Shown here: piece after piece, positions 8,572 to 15,455 of the stretch
Layout: every line of letters starts with the position of its first letter
Numbering within the stretch: position 1 is the first letter of the stretch
Assembly (NCBI GenBank): GCA_905480565.1
Contig: CAJQQW010000078.1
Location: forward strand, 1 to 19,214
DNA length: 19,214 nucleotides
Source: an uncultured Halioglobus sp.
GTDB lineage: Bacteria; Pseudomonadota; Gammaproteobacteria; Pseudomonadales; Halieaceae
Direction: 5' to 3'
Notes under the pieces: generated by a model
Databases searched by the model: none
What the model was told of the DNA's origin: nothing
What the model saw: the letters and a program-made list of their open reading frames with translations, nothing else
Made by a program: the position numbers and the translations under genes

Positions 8572-8836
8572 TATCTTTATATTTTTCACTGTATTTACAA
8601 AATACTCAGCGCTAATTGCCAATTTTTATCGCCCAATAAAAGGCGGCCAAGCAGAGCCAGGTGCGGGCTACTTTCGTCCTGCCGACGAGCGACGCAGAGC
8701 GCCGTTTCGTCGCAGCCGGAACAAAACAAGGCCAGGCACTAGCGCCCGTGCTTTTTAGCGGCCGCTCTCCGGATAAGCACCGCTACCATACGCCACTATC
8801 ACTCCACAGGCGCGCTGATCTGACGATCATTACTCG

Positions 8837-9547
8837 CTAGCGAACTCTGCGCGCCTGCGCCAGCAGAAGAAGGCCCAATCCAATCAACAGCGGGGTGCCA
8901 GGCACAGGAACCTCAGGAGCCAAATACCCCGAGGCATAGGCTTTAACTTTGTTATCACAATCATCCTCGTCGCCAGGCAGGAGATCCCCCCCCTCACATA
9001 AATGTTTCGACGCCACCGCCATCAATCCCCAATCTGACTCGGTAATCCCAACCAGAGCACTGTCATTCACACTGAAGTTGAAGGTCTGCACGCCGTCATA
9101 GTTTTTCTTACCCAGTTCAAAGACCAACTCCCACTCATCATCCGGGTCAGGCAAGGGGGGGTTGAGGTTCTTGATATCGCAACCCTTGCCGCATTTATCC
9201 GTGTCTTTATCGACGTATTTTATTTTTACATTGTGGCTTCCCCCAAGGGGGTACCAGGACACATTGCTCACCACGGGCGTATCGGTAAGATCATAGTCTC
9301 CCAGGTCGACGAACAAGCCCCGACCCTCTGCATCCCAGGGGAGAACGGTAAACCTGAAATCCCAGGTCGAGGTCAACGCATTGTGCTCTACCGTAACGAC
9401 ATAGCTGCCAACGGTCGAGTTATCGCTCGTCCAGGTGTCATAGATAACCTTTCCATGGGCGATAGCAGGCAGGCACAGCAGCAAAACCAGGACAGCAAGC
9501 CGCCGGAAGCTATCCAGCAGATTTCCCTTGCCCCTCGCTATCATCAT
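8837..9547 (-). CDS. PEP-CTERM-type surface protein, paralogue A
   Basis: A 236-residue exported protein of unknown function. A signal peptide (1 to about 31, ending AIAHG) is followed by an ectodomain starting VIYDTWTSDNSTVGSY, with four cysteines at C119, C123 (KCGKGC), C184 and C197 that are conserved in B and C and could form two disulfides. The C-terminal 24 residues are a sorting signal: VPVPGTPLLIGLGLLLLA then QARRVR, i.e. Pro-rich motif, membrane helix, Arg cluster, as in PEP-CTERM proteins cleaved by exosortase. The motif is VPVP, not the commoner VPEP. AAGGGA lies just before a double ATG at 9547/9544, and the second ATG has better spacing. It has its own leader and a sigma-54-like site. 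B (9936) and C (10797) are tandem paralogues. Probably anchored at or released from the outer surface; the partner exosortase is not in the window. Confidence 0.85.
   Translation of the reverse strand: MMIARGKGNLLDSFRRLAVLVLLLCLPAIAHGKVIYDTWTSDNSTVGSYVVTVEHNALTSTWDFRFTVLPWDAEGRGLFVDLGDYDLTDTPVVSNVSWYPLGGSHNVKIKYVDKDTDKCGKGCDIKNLNPPLPDPDDEWELVFELGKKNYDGVQTFNFSVNDSALVGITESDWGLMAVASKHLCEGGDLLPGDEDDCDNKVKAYASGYLAPEVPVPGTPLLIGLGLLLLAQARRVR
8862..9067 (-). repeat. Near-identical duplicated block, copy in gene A
   Basis: This 206-bp segment encodes the C-terminal ectodomain and sorting tail of A. It aligns without gaps to 9964-10169 in gene B (offset 1102) with roughly nine mismatches by eye. Flanking coding DNA is clearly more diverged, so the block marks recent duplication or gene conversion, not a mobile repeat. 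Confidence 0.85.
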
Positions 9548-9615
9548 TGTCCCTTACCGCCTGTTTGACAGGAGCACGACCAAGCCGCACTGCCTTTCTT
9601 ATTGCTCAGGACTCA

Positions 9616-9665
9616 ATTTATAGGTGCGGAACAAACCGGGAACAACGGCATAACTACCTATTTTT
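9616..9665 (-). promoter_or_regulatory. Shared leader element, PEP-CTERM A copy
   Basis: Counterpart of 8488-8537 in the protease leader (36/50 identical, no gap). The strongest shared words on the plus strand are ATTTATAGG, GGAC/GAAC with ACAA, and TACCTA followed by a T run. Position relative to the -24/-12-like site is conserved to within one base. Confidence 0.5.
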
Positions 9666-9679
9666 ACATTTTGTAAAAA
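9661..9679. repeat. Perfect AT-rich inverted repeat near the predicted gene A transcription start
   Basis: TTTTTACA, spacer TTT, TGTAAAAA: eight-base perfect arms. It overlaps the place where transcription from the 9684-9698 site would begin, so it could be an operator. A looser TGTA-TT-TACA lies at 8590-8599 upstream of the protease promoter. AT richness makes chance palindromes more likely. Confidence 0.45.
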
Positions 9680-9683
9680 ATAC

Positions 9684-9698
9684 GCGCATTATCTGCCA
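9684..9698 (-). promoter_or_regulatory. Sigma-54-like -24/-12 site for PEP-CTERM gene A
   Basis: On the minus strand it reads TGGCAGATAATGCGC, with GG-N10-GC spacing. The -24 half fits the consensus TGGCA; the -12 half is GCGC instead of TTGC. PEP-CTERM regulons in other Proteobacteria are known to use RpoN with the PrsK/PrsR two-component system, which makes the match more credible. Confidence 0.45.
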
Positions 9699-9935
9699 TA
9701 ATTTTATTTTTATTCATTAAAAATCGTTTTAATTATCTTTTTTTGCCATTTTTTATATATAGAAGAGGGGTTAGCGGCGGGCGGTGCGGGGTCACACTCA
9801 CGTTATTCCAGATTGCTGGGACAGTAGAGACCACATTTGCAGTGCGGCCAGAAACGAGAAAAACGATATTTCGACGCAACCCGGAGTCTCTTGTCACACT
9901 TTTTACAGCACCGCGGGCGCGATACCGCCTTCGCA

Positions 9936-10655
9936 CTAGCAGTTTCTGCGGCGCACCCTCGCAAGCAGAAGAAGGCCCAATCCCATCAACAGCGCGGTGC
10001 CGGGCACCGGAACCTCAGGAGCCAAATACCCCGAGGCATAGGCTTTATCTTTGTTATCACAATCATCCTCGTCGTCAGGCAGGAGATCCCCCCCCTCACA
10101 TAAATGTCTCGACGCCACCGCCATCAATCCCCAATCTGACTCGGTAATCCCAACCAGAGCACTATCATTTATGCTGAACCTGTAAAACTGTATGCCATCA
10201 TAACCCTTGTCACCCAGCTCAAAGACTAATTCCCATTCATCATCCGGGTCAGGCAAGGGGGGGTTGAGGTCCTTGATATCGCAACCCTTGCCGCATTTGT
10301 AGGTGTCCTTATCAGTGTATTTTACAGACACGTCGTCGCCGTCTCCCTGTGTGGGGGACCAGGACACATTGCTCACCACGGGCGTATCGGTAAGATCATA
10401 GTCTCCCAGGTCGACAAACAAACCGCGGATCTCTGCGTCCCAGGGGATAGCGGCAACCACGAAATCCCAGGTGGACGTGGACGCTGTGTGCTCTACCGTA
10501 ACGACATAGCTGCCAACGGTCGAGTTATCGCTCGTCCAGGTATCGTAGATAAGTTTTGCGTGGGCGGTAACAGGCATCCACAGCAGTATGGGCAGTAAAG
10601 CAAGATACCGCGGCATACTCAGTCGCTGTTTAACTCGTCCTCGCATCACGCTCAC
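9936..10655 (-). CDS. PEP-CTERM-type surface protein, paralogue B
   Basis: A 239-residue paralogue of A with the same plan: signal peptide (1 to about 34, ending VTAHA), the shared IYDTWTSDNSTVGSYVVTVE start, the conserved KCGKGC and LCEGGD...DC cysteine pairs, and tail VPVPGTALLMGLGLLLLA then RVRRRNC. A cysteine follows the Arg cluster, absent in A. It differs from A mainly in two patches: after NVSW (the SPTQGDGDD segment) and around the YDGIQFYRFSIND segment. The start is a GTG at 10655 with AAGGAGG just upstream; an ATG three codons later is the alternative. No AT-rich promoter or -24/-12 site lies in the 141-bp gap to gene C, so B may be co-transcribed from the C promoter (inference). 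Confidence 0.85.
   Translation of the reverse strand: MSVMRGRVKQRLSMPRYLALLPILLWMPVTAHAKLIYDTWTSDNSTVGSYVVTVEHTASTSTWDFVVAAIPWDAEIRGLFVDLGDYDLTDTPVVSNVSWSPTQGDGDDVSVKYTDKDTYKCGKGCDIKDLNPPLPDPDDEWELVFELGDKGYDGIQFYRFSINDSALVGITESDWGLMAVASRHLCEGGDLLPDDEDDCDNKDKAYASGYLAPEVPVPGTALLMGLGLLLLARVRRRNC
9964..10169 (-). repeat. Near-identical duplicated block, copy in gene B
   Basis: Partner of 8862-9067 in gene A, ungapped and about 95-96% identical by eye. Further shared stretches lie at about 10364-10417 (matching about 9257-9310) and 10494-10540 (matching about 9388-9434), separated by diverged DNA. Confidence 0.85.
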
Positions 10656-10796
10656 TGTCCCTCCTTGCTAAAAACCACGCCTCTCACCTGCTCGGCGTCC
10701 TGCATCCCTGGTATCACCCGTGGCAACGGCACCTTCCAGTCAACTCATCTTTATCCGGCCGCTCAAAGCGCCGCACCGACCCCAGCAAAGCGGGCA

Positions 10797-11525
10797 TCAG
10801 GCTTTTGCGCACGACTTGCGGTGCATTCTCGCAAGCAGAACGAGACCGAGCCCGACCAACAACGGCGTGGCGGGCACCGGAACCACCGGGGGATCCGGGT
10901 CAATGACACCTGTCCCGTAGGATTTATCGCTGCCACTGCAGTTAGCGTCACCGTTGGACAGGGTTGTGCCCGGAGGGCACAGTTGCTGGGAACGCACCGC
11001 GATCAAACCCCAGTCTGAATCGGTAATCCCACTCAGGGCAGCGTCGTTTATACTAAAATTGTAGGTCTGGATACCGTCGAAACCCTGCTCTCCCAGCCGG
11101 AACACCAACTCCCACTCACCGTCCGGAGCCTGTAACGGGGCATTGAGTCCATTAATGTTGCACCCTTTGCCACACTTGCTGGAACTGGTATCCGTGCCCC
11201 ATATCGCGACACCACCACCTGCCACGGAGGGGTCCCACGAAACATTGCTCAACAGGGGCGTATCGGACAGGTCATAGGCTCCCAGGTCGACGAACAACCC
11301 GAGACCCTCGGCATCCCACTCATCGACGGTAAAAACGAAATCCCAGGTCGAATTTGCCGTATCGTGGTCTATCGTGACAATATAGCTACCAGACTGGGAC
11401 GTGTTGCTGGTCCAGCTGTCATAGACCACCATGCCGTGGGCGATAACCGGCATCCACATGAGTGCAACCAGCACCACGAGGAATTCCGGGGATCTTGACC
11501 ATTTGCTGTAACGTCCCGTCAACAT
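10797..11525 (-). CDS. PEP-CTERM-type surface protein, paralogue C
   Basis: A 242-residue, more distant paralogue of A and B. Signal peptide about 1-31 (ending PVIAHG), ectodomain starting VVYDSWTSNTSQSGSY, conserved LFVDLGAYDLSDTPLLSNVSW, cysteine pairs KCGKGC and LCPPGTTLSNGDANC, and tail VPVPATPLLVGLGLVLLA then RMHRKSCAKA. The ectodomain just before the tail is short and proline-rich (DPDPPVV). The frame is open to an ATG at 11645, but the ATG at 11525 is preferred: AAGGG sits eight bases upstream, the length then equals A and B, and the predicted promoter at 11635-11649 would otherwise overlap the start. It is the first gene of the C-B-A array in transcription order and divergent from the helicase gene. 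Function unknown; probably an exosortase-processed surface or matrix protein. Confidence 0.85.
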   Translation of the reverse strand: MLTGRYSKWSRSPEFLVVLVALMWMPVIAHGMVVYDSWTSNTSQSGSYIVTIDHDTANSTWDFVFTVDEWDAEGLGLFVDLGAYDLSDTPLLSNVSWDPSVAGGGVAIWGTDTSSSKCGKGCNINGLNAPLQAPDGEWELVFRLGEQGFDGIQTYNFSINDAALSGITDSDWGLIAVRSQQLCPPGTTLSNGDANCSGSDKSYGTGVIDPDPPVVPVPATPLLVGLGLVLLARMHRKSCAKA

Positions 11526-11868
11526 TAAAAAAGCCCTTATCGGTTTCTCTAACATGGTTCGACTGTTGCGTGGCTTTACTTCACTTTGGAAGACCGCATC
11601 ATGCGGAGAAATGCCACTACCTGCACTCTGACAAGCGGATTTCATGCCAAAACTATATATTTGTTATATTTCAATTATTTATATGATTTTTCGTATAATC
11701 ACTATTAGCCATATGTAAAAAAAGCTGACGCCGGGATAACCGCTCAGGCATGGCCCCACAGCGCACTGGGGCGGCCCTAAATCAGCCAAATTCATCTGCC
11801 GGTGCGCGAGTTGCCTGCATTCTTTGATAAACTACCAAGCCTTTCCTTCGGTGAAACCATGCGACTAC
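11526..11868. other. Divergent intergenic region between PEP-CTERM gene C and the helicase gene
   Basis: These 343 bp hold the gene C leader (11526 to about 11623), a sigma-54-like site, and an AT-rich block at about 11645-11735. A hairpin GCCCCA/TGGGGC lies at 11753-11758 and 11767-11772 with no T run, so it is not called a terminator. The helicase promoter must lie in the right part, but no convincing -35/-10 pair is seen. Confidence 0.65.
11635..11649 (-). promoter_or_regulatory. Sigma-54-like -24/-12 site for PEP-CTERM gene C
   Basis: On the minus strand it reads TGGCATGAAATCCGC, again TGGCA-N8-GC. The -12 half is CCGC, not TTGC. It would give a leader of about 100 bases before the ATG at 11525 and supports the shorter start. 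AT-rich DNA lies upstream, as expected for activator contact. Confidence 0.4.
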
Positions 11869-13866
11869 GTGACACAACTCAACACTAGCCAGCGGGAAGC
11901 CGTTCACTATATTGATGGCCCACTGCTGGTGCTCGCCGGCGCCGGCAGCGGCAAAACCAGTGTTATCACTCAAAAGATCGCCTACCTGGTATCGACCTGC
12001 GGAATCAACTCCTCCCGCATTGCAGCGGTAACTTTTACCAACAAGGCTGCTCGAGAAATGCGCGACAGGGTGGGTCGACTCATTACCGCTCAGGCGGCCG
12101 AAGGGCTTACCGTTAGCACCTTTCACCAACTTGGCCTGCGGATCATCCGAGCCGAGTTGAAGGCGCTACAACTTAAAAACGGATTTTCCATCTTCGATGG
12201 GGACGACACCCGCACCCTGCTAAAAGACCTGTTGATGCAAGCTCATGGCGCTGATGGCGACCAGGCCGCCACCATTGCCCAGCGCATCTCCAGCTGGAAG
12301 AACGATCGCGTGTTACCCGCAGAGGCCCTCGCCCGATCCAACGGACCCGCCGACATCCTCTGCGCGCAGGCCTACCAGCGCTATCAGCGCGCACTCAAGG
12401 CTTATAACGCACTGGATTTTGACGATCTCATACTGCTGCCCACTTTGCTCTTCGAGCAACACGCGGATGTTCTGGAGCGATGGCAACAACGCCTTCACTA
12501 CCTGCTTGTGGATGAATATCAGGACACCAACTCCAGCCAATACCTGCTGGTTAAACAGCTGGTCGGTATGCGCGGCGGGCTGACCGTTGTCGGGGACGAC
12601 GATCAGTCCATTTACGCCTGGCGTGGTGCGCGACCGGAGAATCTGGCCCTGCTACAAACGGATTACCCCCACCTCAAGCTGGTTAAGCTCGAGCAGAACT
12701 ATCGCTCAACGGCGCGTATCCTGAGGGCAGCCAACACACTGATCGCGAACAACCCCCATGTCTTTGAAAAACGGCTGTGGTCAGAGCTGGGCTATGGAGA
12801 GCACTTGCGCGTTATCCGCTATGCCGATGAACAGGAAGAGGCGGAGCAGGTTATCGTCGAAATACTGGACCACCAATTGCGCAAACGCACCCGGTTCGGC
12901 GACTACGCCATTCTCTACCGGGGTAACCATCAGTCGCGCCCGGTTGAACTCGCACTGCAGCAGCAGCAGGTGCCTTACCACCTCAGCGGGGGCACCTCAT
13001 TTTTTGCGCGCAACGAGGTCAAGGACATCATGGCGTACCTGCGTCTGCTCATGAATAAACACGATGACAATGCCTTCCTGCGTATTGCCAATGTCCCACG
13101 CCGCAAGCTGGGCACCTCGACCCTGGAGGCACTGGGACACTATGCCAATACCCATCGCTGCAGCCTGAGCCAGGCCTGCAGCCGGATCGACAGCGGTGCA
13201 GTATCCGAGGCCGGGCTGGCGCGCTTGCAGGCTTTCCACACGTGGATAGATACAGTGCGCCGACGTTGCGAGGGCGGCAATGGAGTTGCGGCAGTGCGGC
13301 AGTTGGTACGCGATATGGAATACGAAGACTGGCTGCTCCAGAACAGTTCCAGTGAGGACGTGGCCGAGCGACGCATGAGCAATGTCCATTTTCTGATCGA
13401 CTCGCTGCAAAGGGTCATGGCCAACGAACAGGTCGCCCTGGATGAGGCGGTTTCGCGGCTGGTACTGCGCGACTTGCTGGAGCAGCAGGACGAGGAGACA
13501 AAAGGCCCCGATAGCGTGCAACTCATGACACTGCATGCCGCCAAGGGGCTGGAGTTCCCCCACGTCTACATTATCGGCATGGAAGAAAAACTGCTGCCGC
13601 ACCGGGTAAGCCTTGATGAGGACTCCATTGACGAGGAGCGTCGGCTGGCCTATGTGGGAATTACCCGGGCCCGTGAGACCCTGAGCATGACCCTCGCCAG
13701 TACCCGTCGCCAGTTCGGCGAAACCGTCAAGTGCAAGCCCAGCCGTTTTATCGACGAATTGCCGCAAGATGACCTGCGCTGGCAGGGCGAGGGCGAGGGC
13801 AGCGAGGAAGCGAACGAGACTCGCGCCCAGGAGACTCTGGCAGGACTAAAGGGCCTGTTCGGCTGA
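11869..13866 (+). CDS. rep: ATP-dependent DNA helicase Rep (superfamily 1A)
   Basis: A 3'-5' DNA helicase that helps replication forks pass obstacles. All SF1 motifs are visible, numbered from GTG 11869: Walker A AGAGSGKT (23-30), motif Ia AVTFTNKAAREM, Walker B DEYQDTN (about 215-221), motif III VVGDDDQSIYAWRGA, motif IV QNYRST (about 276-281), motif V TLHAAKGLEFPHV (from about 554) and motif VI YVGITRAR (595-602). Length 665 residues, close to E. coli Rep (673). No ATG lies near the start. GTG 11869 puts the N terminus (TQLNTSQREAV) where Rep normally begins; GTG 11851 and TTG 11824 are in-frame alternatives, none with a strong ribosome site. UvrD is the nearest alternative, but the N and C termini look Rep-like. 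The purine permease follows after 58 bp. Confidence 0.95.
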   Translation: MTQLNTSQREAVHYIDGPLLVLAGAGSGKTSVITQKIAYLVSTCGINSSRIAAVTFTNKAAREMRDRVGRLITAQAAEGLTVSTFHQLGLRIIRAELKALQLKNGFSIFDGDDTRTLLKDLLMQAHGADGDQAATIAQRISSWKNDRVLPAEALARSNGPADILCAQAYQRYQRALKAYNALDFDDLILLPTLLFEQHADVLERWQQRLHYLLVDEYQDTNSSQYLLVKQLVGMRGGLTVVGDDDQSIYAWRGARPENLALLQTDYPHLKLVKLEQNYRSTARILRAANTLIANNPHVFEKRLWSELGYGEHLRVIRYADEQEEAEQVIVEILDHQLRKRTRFGDYAILYRGNHQSRPVELALQQQQVPYHLSGGTSFFARNEVKDIMAYLRLLMNKHDDNAFLRIANVPRRKLGTSTLEALGHYANTHRCSLSQACSRIDSGAVSEAGLARLQAFHTWIDTVRRRCEGGNGVAAVRQLVRDMEYEDWLLQNSSSEDVAERRMSNVHFLIDSLQRVMANEQVALDEAVSRLVLRDLLEQQDEETKGPDSVQLMTLHAAKGLEFPHVYIIGMEEKLLPHRVSLDEDSIDEERRLAYVGITRARETLSMTLASTRRQFGETVKCKPSRFIDELPQDDLRWQGEGEGSEEANETRAQETLAGLKGLFG

Positions 13867-13924
13867 TGCTGCAGCTCTCGTCGGCGAGCCCTTGCAGCAA
13901 CGCCCGTATTAGCGGGAACTCCTC

Positions 13925-15223
13925 GTGACGAACTGGCTCGATAAGCACTTCGCCGTTGCCGCCAGCGGCTCCAGCATTGGTACTGAAGTCATGGCTGGCG
14001 GCACGACATTTCTGGCGATGGCCTATATCATTGTGGTGAACCCCGCCATCCTGTCCGATGCAGGCATGGACTTCGACGCAGTATTTGTTGCGACCTGTCT
14101 TGCCGCGGCACTGGGCTCACTGGCCATGGGATTACTGGCCAACTATCCGGTGGCAGTAGCGCCGGGCATGGGCCAGAACGCGTTCTTCACTTACGCTATC
14201 GTGATAGGCGCAGGCTACGACTGGCAAACCGCGCTCGGCGCTGTTTTTCTCTCTGGCGTGTTGTTCGTCCTTATCAGTGTCCTGCCTGTTCGGGAGTGGG
14301 TCATCAATGCGATCCCCCGCAATCAGAAGCTGGGCATTGCCGCGGGCATCGGTATTTTCCTCGCCTTCATCGCACTGCAAAACGCCGGGATCATCATCAA
14401 CAACGATGCCACACTGGTGGGCCTTGGAGACCTCACCCGCTTTGGCCCGGTCACAGCACTGGCAGGCTTTGTGCTGATCGCTGCACTCTCCGCCCGGGGG
14501 TTTCGTGGAGCGGTGCTCATAGGCATATTGGTCGCTGCCGCCGCAGGATGGCTGACTGGCGAGGCACCTCTCCATGGCGTGACGGCGCTGCCCCCCTCCC
14601 CGGCGCCGGTGCTACTGCAGCTGGATATCGCTGGCGCCTTCAGCCTGTCTATGCTGACTATTATACTGTCACTGCTGCTGGTAGACGTCTTCGATACGGC
14701 CGGCACTTTGGTGGGCGTCGCTACGCAGGGCAACATGCTCGATGAACAGGGTCGCCTGCCACGACTGCGTAACGCGCTGCTCGCAGACTCCTCCGCCACA
14801 CTGTTGGGTGCGCTGCTGGGCACCTCGTCCACCACCAGTTACCTCGAGAGCACATCCGGCGTCTCCGCGGGTGGCCGTACAGGGCTTACCGCGGTGGTCG
14901 TGGCGTTGTTATTTCTTGCCTGTCTTGTGCTCGCTCCATTGGCGCAAAGCATACCGGAGTACGCAACGGCCGCTGCACTGTTGTTCGTTGCTGTGATGAT
15001 GACACGCAGTCTCGCGCGCGTTGACTGGGACGACATGAGTGAGGCCTGCCCGGCAGCGATCACCGCACTGGCCATTCCACTGAGCTATTCGATAGCCGAC
15101 GGTATCGGGCTGGGTTTTATCTGCTATGTGCTGATCAAGCTGGCCGCCGGCAGGCACCGGGATATTTCACCGGCAATGGCGGTCATCGCCGCGTTATTCG
15201 CGGTCAAGTTCACGGTCTTGTAG
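13925..15223 (+). CDS. NCS2-family purine permease (AzgA type: adenine/guanine/hypoxanthine)
   Basis: A 432-residue inner-membrane protein, very hydrophobic throughout, in the NCS2/AzgA group that imports purine bases with protons. Family landmarks seen: GTEVMAGGTTFLAMAYIIVV near residues 19-38, NPAILSDAGMD, PGMGQNAFFTY (80-90), DVFDTAGTLVGVATQ, and the GTSSTTSYLESTSGVSAGGR loop, which holds the substrate-site serines and threonines of this group. The number of membrane helices is probably 12-14. The start is GTG at 13925 with GGGA eight bases upstream; no ATG is near. It lies 58 bp after rep on the same strand and may be partly read through from it, but the functions are unrelated. Which purine is preferred cannot be told. 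Confidence 0.93.
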   Translation: MTNWLDKHFAVAASGSSIGTEVMAGGTTFLAMAYIIVVNPAILSDAGMDFDAVFVATCLAAALGSLAMGLLANYPVAVAPGMGQNAFFTYAIVIGAGYDWQTALGAVFLSGVLFVLISVLPVREWVINAIPRNQKLGIAAGIGIFLAFIALQNAGIIINNDATLVGLGDLTRFGPVTALAGFVLIAALSARGFRGAVLIGILVAAAAGWLTGEAPLHGVTALPPSPAPVLLQLDIAGAFSLSMLTIILSLLLVDVFDTAGTLVGVATQGNMLDEQGRLPRLRNALLADSSATLLGALLGTSSTTSYLESTSGVSAGGRTGLTAVVVALLFLACLVLAPLAQSIPEYATAAALLFVAVMMTRSLARVDWDDMSEACPAAITALAIPLSYSIADGIGLGFICYVLIKLAAGRHRDISPAMAVIAALFAVKFTVL

Positions 15224-15455
15224 GCAGCGCCCTGCTACCGGCGGGCAATAGCCGAGTCGCGGGAAGACAACTGTCGTGTCGCTGCGAGGACTGCTGCAAA
15301 CGCCGGGAGACCTCCGCGCAGATTGGGTGCATCAAGAATATGCACGAAATAGAACGGCGCATCCTCCTCACTCGTCAGAGGCGGGCGGTGCGGGATAAAC
15401 CAGGTCGTCCCTTCACCTCGGGCCCGGATGGGCGCCAAGGCAACAGGGCGTTTTT

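Larger units (their letters stand above)
8397..8836. other. Intergenic region: protease leader and 3' flank of PEP-CTERM gene A
   Basis: No credible gene lies in these 440 bp. From the left it holds the protease leader (8397 to about 8545), an AT-rich promoter block (about 8521-8640) with a sigma-54-like site, and then GC-rich sequence behind gene A. A small hairpin at 8736-8751 (GCAC/GTGC arms) followed by five T on the plus strand is too weak to call a terminator. A 73-codon frame at 8537-8758 has a composition unlike its neighbours and no ribosome site. Confidence 0.7.
9548..9935. other. Intergenic region between PEP-CTERM genes A and B
   Basis: These 388 bp hold no credible gene. From the left: the A ribosome site and leader, the shared leader element, a perfect inverted repeat, a sigma-54-like site, a very AT-rich block (about 9655-9765) and then GC-rich sequence behind gene B that includes GGCGGGCGGTGCGGG, also found near 15381. 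No clear terminator follows B. The short frames here run across B or the AT block without ribosome sites. Confidence 0.7.

Noticed and set aside
8736..8756. Small hairpin followed by five T on the plus strand
   Set aside because: Only four-base arms with an 8-base loop, and no plus-strand gene ends there.
8537..8758. 73-codon frame in the protease upstream region
   Set aside because: It begins in the AT-rich promoter block, crosses a sharp composition change, and has no ribosome site or similarity.
8837..10655. Repeated blocks considered as a mobile element or CRISPR-like array
   Set aside because: The repeats are coding, in frame and confined to paralogous genes; no terminal inverted repeats, transposase or regular spacers are present.
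11526..11645. 40-residue N-terminal extension of PEP-CTERM protein C
   Set aside because: It would put extra residues before the signal peptide, lacks a ribosome site and overlaps the predicted promoter; the ATG at 11525 has AAGGG and matches A and B in length.
11753..11772. Hairpin with GCCCCA/TGGGGC arms before rep
   Set aside because: Short stem with an 8-base loop and no T run, so it is not supported as a terminator.
12997..13767. 256-codon frame antisense to rep
   Set aside because: It lies wholly inside a helicase gene with all motifs intact; no ribosome site or recognisable domain.
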